From Clostridiales bacterium (GTDB taxonomy: Bacteria > Bacillota > Clostridia > Oscillospirales > Oscillospiraceae), in assembly GCA_009774055.1 (NCBI GenBank), contig VSNB01000112.1, forward strand, positions 1 through 9,877: 9,877 nucleotides of DNA. The letters are read 5' to 3'. The position numbers were made by a program, and so were the translations under genes. Below are positions 6,989 to 9,877 of the stretch, piece by piece; within the stretch, counting starts at the first letter, position 1, and each line of letters begins with the position of its first letter. The notes under the pieces were generated by a model that saw only the letters and a program-made list of their open reading frames with translations, did not search any database and was not told the origin of the DNA.

Positions 6989-7245
6989 GTGTAAAATCCC
7001 CCCATGGGGGACTTTTTTTCGTGTTTTCCGGCGGGTTTTGAAAATTCAGCGGAATGCCCAAAGCGGAGCCGCTGCGCCGCCGTCCCCAGAGGAAAACAGC
7101 AGCGAAACTGCCGGGAAAGCGGGAGGCTGCCAGCGTTTTTGGACGGTTTTGGGAGAAAAACCTGACTCTTTACCGGAAAGCGGACCGGAGGCGGGGCAGA
7201 GGCCGTCCGCCGGGTTTTTGCAAAAAATTACCGCGCGGCCAAATG
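6989..7245. other. Gene-free stretch between the cooS promoter and the spore-protein promoter
   Basis: This is the middle of the 532-base gap between divergent genes. A short palindrome CCCCCATGGGGG (6999-7010) is followed by a T-run (7013-7019). It could be a weak plus-strand terminator, although no plus-strand gene precedes it here. The rest shows no ORF with a ribosome binding site, no clear RNA and no repeat that I can support. Confidence 0.4.
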
Positions 7246-7274
7246 GCATATTCCCCGGCGGTCTGCAAATGCTA
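7246..7274 (+). promoter_or_regulatory. Candidate sigma-G (forespore) promoter of the spore-protein gene
   Basis: GCATA (7246-7250) and AATGCTA (7268-7274) are 17 bases apart. The sigma-G pattern is roughly GCATR, 17-18 bases, CATNNTA, so only the first base of the -10 box departs. Genes for alpha/beta-type spore proteins are normally read by sigma-G in the forespore. The implied leader of about 130 bases is long, which lowers confidence. Confidence 0.4.
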
Positions 7275-7410
7275 TGTGTGCGGCAAGGGCGGGACAAAAA
7301 AACGATCGCTCCAAGGCGACGGGAAAACAGAAAAGGACCGGAGCGGTTTCCGCCCCAACCTTCTCTGCGGACGCGGCGCCGCCGCAAAAATGGAGAAGGA
7401 GAAAAAAGAA

Positions 7411-7605
7411 ATGTCTAAGAAGAACAACCGCATCAACGTCCCCGAGGCCCGCGAGGCTATGGACAAGTTCAAGATGGAGGCTGCCAACGAGGTTGGCGTC
7501 AACCTGAAGGAGGGCTACAACGGCGACATCAGCGCCCGTGAAGCCGGCTCCGTGGGCGGCCAGATGGTCAAGAAGATGATCGAGTCCTACGAAAAGGGCC
7601 TGTAA
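7411..7605 (+). CDS. Small acid-soluble spore protein, alpha/beta type
   Basis: This 64-residue protein coats DNA in the dormant forespore, protects it from UV and heat damage, and is degraded at germination by the Gpr protease. The family pattern is present: a KFKMEAANEVGV segment (residues 19-30) matching the Gpr cleavage region, and then GYNGDISAREAGSVGGQMVKK (35-55), the DNA-binding signature with its conserved glycines. The ATG at 7411 has AAGGAG nine bases ahead (7396-7401). The length is slightly short for the family but complete. It stands alone with its own stem-loop behind it and is divergent from cooS; no functional link with the carbon monoxide genes is implied. Confidence 0.95.
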   Translation: MSKKNNRINVPEAREAMDKFKMEAANEVGVNLKEGYNGDISAREAGSVGGQMVKKMIESYEKGL

Positions 7606-7618
7606 GCTCTCTCTTGAC

Positions 7619-7654
7619 GGGAAACGGACCGGGCGGATGCCCGGTCCGTTTCCC
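7619..7654 (+). terminator. Stem-loop after the spore-protein gene
   Basis: A perfect 16-pair stem (7619-7634 with 7639-7654) closes a GGAT loop 13 bases after the stop codon. No T-run follows, so it may be an incomplete terminator or a 3'-end stabiliser. It also marks the right edge of the GC-rich part of the window. Confidence 0.75.
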
Positions 7655-7915
7655 ATTGTGCCCTCAAAGGCGCTTTATATTGGGGGGTGGTCCGCAAAGT
7701 GCTTTATTACCAACGTTTCCGTATTTTGTGTTTGCGCTGTGGTGCTTTACATCTCGACCACGATAATAGGGTCATCCCCGGAAATTATGTTGTACCTTCT
7801 GTGTCATACGCATAACTTAGATGCCTTGTAAAATAAGGCGTTCCAAAAAGCATATGCGCAACAAATCCGGCACATATTTTCTCCTTAATGCTCTTATTTC
7901 TCGACTCTTGAAAAT
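7655..7915. other. Gene-free, AT-richer stretch at a composition boundary
   Basis: Base composition shifts here from GC-rich to nearly balanced and stays so to the right end. No ORF with a ribosome binding site is visible. A small hairpin GCCTT/AAGGC lies at 7823-7839. A minus-strand reading frame at 7747-7803 ends in SGDDPIIVVEM-stop and looks protein-like, but it is preceded by a stop codon. It may be the last trace of a decayed gene. Confidence 0.4.
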
Positions 7916-7960
7916 GACAGCCCTCTTGCGCAAACCTATTGTCTGCGCAAGAGGGCTGTC
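7916..7960. repeat. Perfect 17-pair stem-loop
   Basis: GACAGCCCTCTTGCGCA (7916-7932) is the exact complement of 7944-7960 around an 11-base loop. No T-run follows on the plus strand. It is the first of four hairpins in 240 bases and has no assigned function. It could be a terminator in either direction, the end of a mobile element, or part of a structured RNA. Confidence 0.8.
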
Positions 7961-8024
7961 TGATTCTGTAGAAAATACCGACTTCGAATATATCCTGCCG
8001 CTATACTCAGACACTGTTTCATCA

Positions 8025-8153
8025 AAATATTACTTCCGAACCGAAAGGTCGGAAGGAATATTTGCCATGTTTTGCGGTTGCCGCTGTTTACAGCGGCGAG
8101 CAAAACGGCTTGCATCAAATGTATTATTTCCGAGCTTTAAGCTCGGAAATAAT
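8025..8153. repeat. Three consecutive hairpins downstream of the MFS gene
   Basis: The first has CTTCCGA-A-CC/GGTCGGAAG with a GAAA tetraloop (8033-8055) and AAATATT/AATATTT outer arms. The second has GCCGCTG/CAGCGGC with a TTTA loop (8080-8097), wrapped by GTTTTGC/GCAAAAC (8069-8106). The third is a perfect palindrome with 15-base arms around one T (8123-8153), 23 bases beyond the MFS stop and the likely 3' end of its transcript, although no T-run follows on the minus strand. An overlapping 120-residue plus-strand frame has no ribosome binding site and is not believed. Confidence 0.75.
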
Positions 8154-8176
8154 AATAGCAGCAGCCCAATCAACAC

Positions 8177-9472
8177 TTATTGATTTAAGTCTTTATAAAT
8201 CGGCTTTCTCAAACGTGAAAGGCTTATGACGATTCCAAAGATTCCTACGCTAAAGAACATAAAAGCTACTCCTGATCCGTTTCCCGAACCAAAAAAATGA
8301 GAAAGTATCTTTTGCATAGGCGAATCTGCCGTCATAAACGGTTCTATGACATGGTCTGCCAATATACCGCCTAAAAATAACCCTAATGGAATTGTGCAGT
8401 TTTGCAAAGTATCCTTTGCGGAAAAGACACGTCCCTGCATCTCAAGCGGGATGTGTTCACGCAGGATTGCTGTTAAGTTAGCGTTCATTATGACTGCGGG
8501 TATATATGACGCAAAGGCGGCAATGCCCCAAACCAATGGGGAAAAGGATAGGCTTTGTACTACGTTGTCCGCAAAAACGAAAGCGGTGGTTGCGAAAACG
8601 ACCTTTGGCTTGTTTTTCGCAGGCTTCATTATAGTAACAAGGATGCTTCCTGCAAGCAATCCTAATGCCACAGCGCTTTGAACCATGCCAAGCGCTTGCT
8701 GGTTGTTATTGGTTCTACCTAAAACAAAGGGGGCAATCATTCCATCATTACCCAGTTTGGCAAGAAAATTGATGATTGCAACGAAAAGAGTAATCCGTAA
8801 TAGGGCTGAGCGCTCCCACAGGTAATGTATTCCTTCCAGACAGCTTTTTAGAAACGGCGCATGGGCGCTCTCCTCTGGATGTTTTGTTTCTGGAATCTTA
8901 ATGAAGAACAGCAGTGTAAAAAATGCGGCGGAAAAACTTACCAGGTCACACACCAGAACTACCGGCATACCTCCAAAGGCTAACAGACAGCTGCCCAATG
9001 CCGGAGCCAGAATGGAAATAGCCGAACCGGAAAGGCTCTGTAGTCCGCAAGCTCTGGTATAATATTTTTTCGGCACCAACAAACTGGTTGCGACGAAAGA
9101 AGCCGGATTTTGAAGGGCATTCATAAAACTAAGCAAAATGTTGATAACATATAAATGCCATACCATAAGGGCTGAAAAGGAAAGCAGCACAAGGACGGCG
9201 ATCGTCCCGAAAGCGGCTGTCAAATCAGCGCACAGCATAATACGCTTTTTATTCCAACGATCCGCCAAAGTCCCTGCTATAAAGCGAAAGAAAATTGTCG
9301 GGAAAAAAGAACAGATTGTTAAAAGCGTTATACTGGATGCCGTCCCCTTCTGCTCATAAATCCAGATGATTAGCGCATAGCTGGTCATAGCCGTACCTAA
9401 TTCGGAGACCGTCTGCGAACCCCATAAAAGCAAAAAACTGCGTAATTCTTTTATAAATATTAAATTTTTCAT
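8177..9472 (-). CDS. MFS efflux transporter, macrolide-efflux-like family
   Basis: This 431-residue inner-membrane protein is predicted to expel a drug or other small molecule by proton antiport. Hydrophobic segments are consistent with about 12 helices. MFS motif A appears after helix 2 as GTLADRWNKKR (67-77), and QGRVFSAKDTLQN (346-358) with the following GGILADH resembles the second-half signature of MefA-like pumps. The ATG at 9472 has AAGGAG seven bases ahead; an in-frame TTG at 9538 would add 22 unlikely residues through the regulatory leader. Codon use and composition are clearly more AT-rich than the carbon monoxide genes, suggesting transfer. A leader peptide and two hairpins precede it, as in ribosome-targeting drug resistance genes, so a macrolide, lincosamide or similar substrate is plausible but unproven. 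It is not mefA itself. Confidence 0.85.
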   Translation of the reverse strand: MKNLIFIKELRSFLLLWGSQTVSELGTAMTSYALIIWIYEQKGTASSITLLTICSFFPTIFFRFIAGTLADRWNKKRIMLCADLTAAFGTIAVLVLLSFSALMVWHLYVINILLSFMNALQNPASFVATSLLVPKKYYTRACGLQSLSGSAISILAPALGSCLLAFGGMPVVLVCDLVSFSAAFFTLLFFIKIPETKHPEESAHAPFLKSCLEGIHYLWERSALLRITLFVAIINFLAKLGNDGMIAPFVLGRTNNNQQALGMVQSAVALGLLAGSILVTIMKPAKNKPKVVFATTAFVFADNVVQSLSFSPLVWGIAAFASYIPAVIMNANLTAILREHIPLEMQGRVFSAKDTLQNCTIPLGLFLGGILADHVIEPFMTADSPMQKILSHFFGSGNGSGVAFMFFSVGIFGIVISLSRLRKPIYKDLNQ

Positions 9473-9522
9473 GGCTTTGCTCCTTACACAATAATGATTG
9501 TAGTTACATGGAACGCAAAGCC
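9473..9522 (-). promoter_or_regulatory. Hairpin that can mask the MFS ribosome binding site
   Basis: On the minus strand GGCTTTGC (9522-9515) is the exact complement of GCAAAGCC (9480-9473), which lies between the Shine-Dalgarno and the ATG of the MFS gene. A further CC can pair with the GG of AAGGAG. Folding would hide the start region, as in translational attenuators of resistance genes. The 34-base loop makes it weaker than the terminator upstream. Confidence 0.5.
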
Positions 9523-9546
9523 TAATGCGGACGATCAATTTACATT

Positions 9547-9602
9547 AAAATGGAGAAAACGCTCCGTGCAGGTATCGTCCCATATTAGACCTTGCACGGA
9601 GC
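9547..9602 (-). terminator. Leader terminator (attenuator) of the MFS gene
   Basis: Read on the minus strand, GCTCCGTGCA-A-GGT (9602-9589) pairs with ACC-TGCACGGAGC (9573-9561), giving 13 pairs with one bulge and a 15-base loop. GTTTTCTCCATTTT follows. It lies between the leader peptide and the pump. The 5' arm is made of leader codons 13 to 17 and the leader stop codon is in the loop, so a ribosome near the end of the leader would prevent the hairpin from forming. Confidence 0.75.
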
Positions 9603-9638
9603 AAAAACATCTGCGGAAAAAGGAAATAAGCGCGTCAT
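9585..9638 (-). CDS. 17-residue leader peptide of the MFS gene
   Basis: The peptide is MTRLFPFSADVFAPCKV. Its ATG (9638) has an excellent Shine-Dalgarno, AAGGAGGTG (9654-9646), about eight bases ahead, much stronger than chance for so short a frame. It follows a promoter closely and its end forms one arm of the attenuator hairpin. The likely role is regulatory: the ribosome stalls on it when an antibiotic is bound, the terminator is kept open and the pump is transcribed. The stalling codons are unknown; codons 9 to 12 would place the ribosome over the 5' arm. I do not recognise this peptide among leaders I know. Its translation is predicted, not shown. Confidence 0.65.
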   Translation of the reverse strand: MTRLFPFSADVFAPCKV

Positions 9639-9664
9639 TTCGTAACACCTCCTTGGTAGAGCCG

Positions 9665-9693
9665 ATTTTATCATGGGGAAAGGAAGAAATCAA
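9665..9693 (-). promoter_or_regulatory. Promoter of the leader peptide-MFS unit
   Basis: On the minus strand TTGATT (9693-9688) and TAAAAT (9670-9665) are 17 bases apart, with an extended TGA before the -10 box. The predicted start near 9658 lies just before the leader ribosome binding site, as in compact attenuators. Confidence 0.65.
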
Positions 9694-9877
9694 TGGTGAC
9701 TGCCAAGTCCCTGCGATTGATACATACACGCGGAATACACGCAATCCATATATAACAATCCCCGGAAAGCCAGCAGCCATGCGCCTTTCCGGGAGTTTTC
9801 TAGAGGCCGCCGAAAAGTCCGTGTAAACGACAAAAAACGCCAGTATGAAAGCGTTCGACTCAGTCAAGAATGGGAAT
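9694..9877. other. Right-end segment without an assigned gene
   Basis: An inverted repeat CCCGGAAAG (9761-9769) / CTTTCCGGG (9785-9793) with a 15-base loop is followed on the plus strand by AGTTTTC. It could be a terminator for a plus-strand unit or part of a mobile-element edge. Minus-strand reading frames are open over most of the segment but show no ribosome binding site or recognisable domain. The window ends before any neighbour can be identified. Confidence 0.35.

Noticed and set aside
6998..7019. Hairpin plus T-run as a plus-strand terminator
   Set aside because: The stem is only about five pairs and no plus-strand gene precedes it, so it is listed only as a note on the gap.
7218..7223. 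TTGCAA as a -35 box for the spore-protein gene
   Set aside because: No -10-like hexamer lies 16-18 bases downstream.
4794..7418. 874-codon plus-strand frame opposite cooS
   Set aside because: It is an antisense shadow of cooS running on into the gene-free gap; there is no ribosome binding site or recognisable domain.
7821..8183. 120-codon plus-strand frame
   Set aside because: It runs through four hairpins, has no ribosome binding site and shows no protein-like pattern.
9473..9538. In-frame TTG extension of the MFS protein
   Set aside because: It would translate the regulatory leader; the ATG at 9472 has AAGGAG at ideal spacing and begins a normal MFS N-terminus.
9535..9867. 110-codon minus-strand frame at the right end
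   Set aside because: It overlaps the promoter, leader peptide and attenuator in another frame and has no recognisable domain.
9845..9877. Possible start of a plus-strand gene running off the window (MKAFDSVKNGN)
   Set aside because: There is no Shine-Dalgarno and too few residues to judge.
1..9877. CRISPR array, tRNA or rRNA genes
   Set aside because: No regularly spaced direct repeats and no tRNA cloverleaf or rRNA signatures were seen on either strand.

Overview
The window looks like a chromosomal segment of a spore-forming anaerobic Firmicute. The best guess is a GC-rich member of the Clostridia in the Oscillospirales or a related order. The reasons are an alpha/beta-type small acid-soluble spore protein, a CO dehydrogenase/acetyl-CoA synthase pair of bacterial (acetogen) type, AAGGAG-type ribosome binding sites, and a purine riboswitch. 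The lineage is inferred; no rRNA gene is present.

Layout. Positions 1-340 hold a terminator of an upstream gene, a sigma-A promoter, a purine riboswitch and a terminator-like expression platform. These lead into guanine deaminase (341-1600, +). A perfect 38-base palindrome (1600-1637) ends both this gene and the convergent minus-strand carbon-monoxide cluster. In transcription order that cluster is cooS (6878-4962), cooC (4837-4070) and acsB (3821-1677). It has one well-formed promoter (6960-6988) with an 18-bp Rex-like operator just downstream of the predicted start. The two gaps inside the cluster are packed with hairpins. A divergent spore-protein gene (7411-7605) closes the GC-rich part.

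From about 7655 to the right end the base composition drops visibly, which suggests acquired DNA. This part has an unexplained run of four hairpins (7916-8153). It also has a 12-helix MFS efflux protein (9472-8177, -) of the macrolide-efflux-like type. Upstream of the MFS gene is what looks like a complete drug-responsive leader: a promoter, a 17-codon leader peptide with a strong Shine-Dalgarno, a terminator hairpin whose 5' arm is the last five sense codons of the leader, and a second hairpin that can mask the Shine-Dalgarno of the pump.

How the genes work together. CooS reduces CO2 to CO (or oxidises CO). CooC is the ATPase that helps load nickel into CooS. AcsB joins CO, a methyl group and CoA into acetyl-CoA. 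The corrinoid protein subunits (acsC, acsD) and methyltransferase (acsE) are not next to acsB, because a terminator follows it directly, so the methyl branch must be encoded elsewhere or be absent. The guanine deaminase unit is independent: guanine sensed by the riboswitch would control conversion of guanine to xanthine. The most notable items are the leader-peptide attenuator of the MFS gene, the atypical purine riboswitch, the candidate Rex control of the CODH/ACS genes, and the structured intergenic elements.
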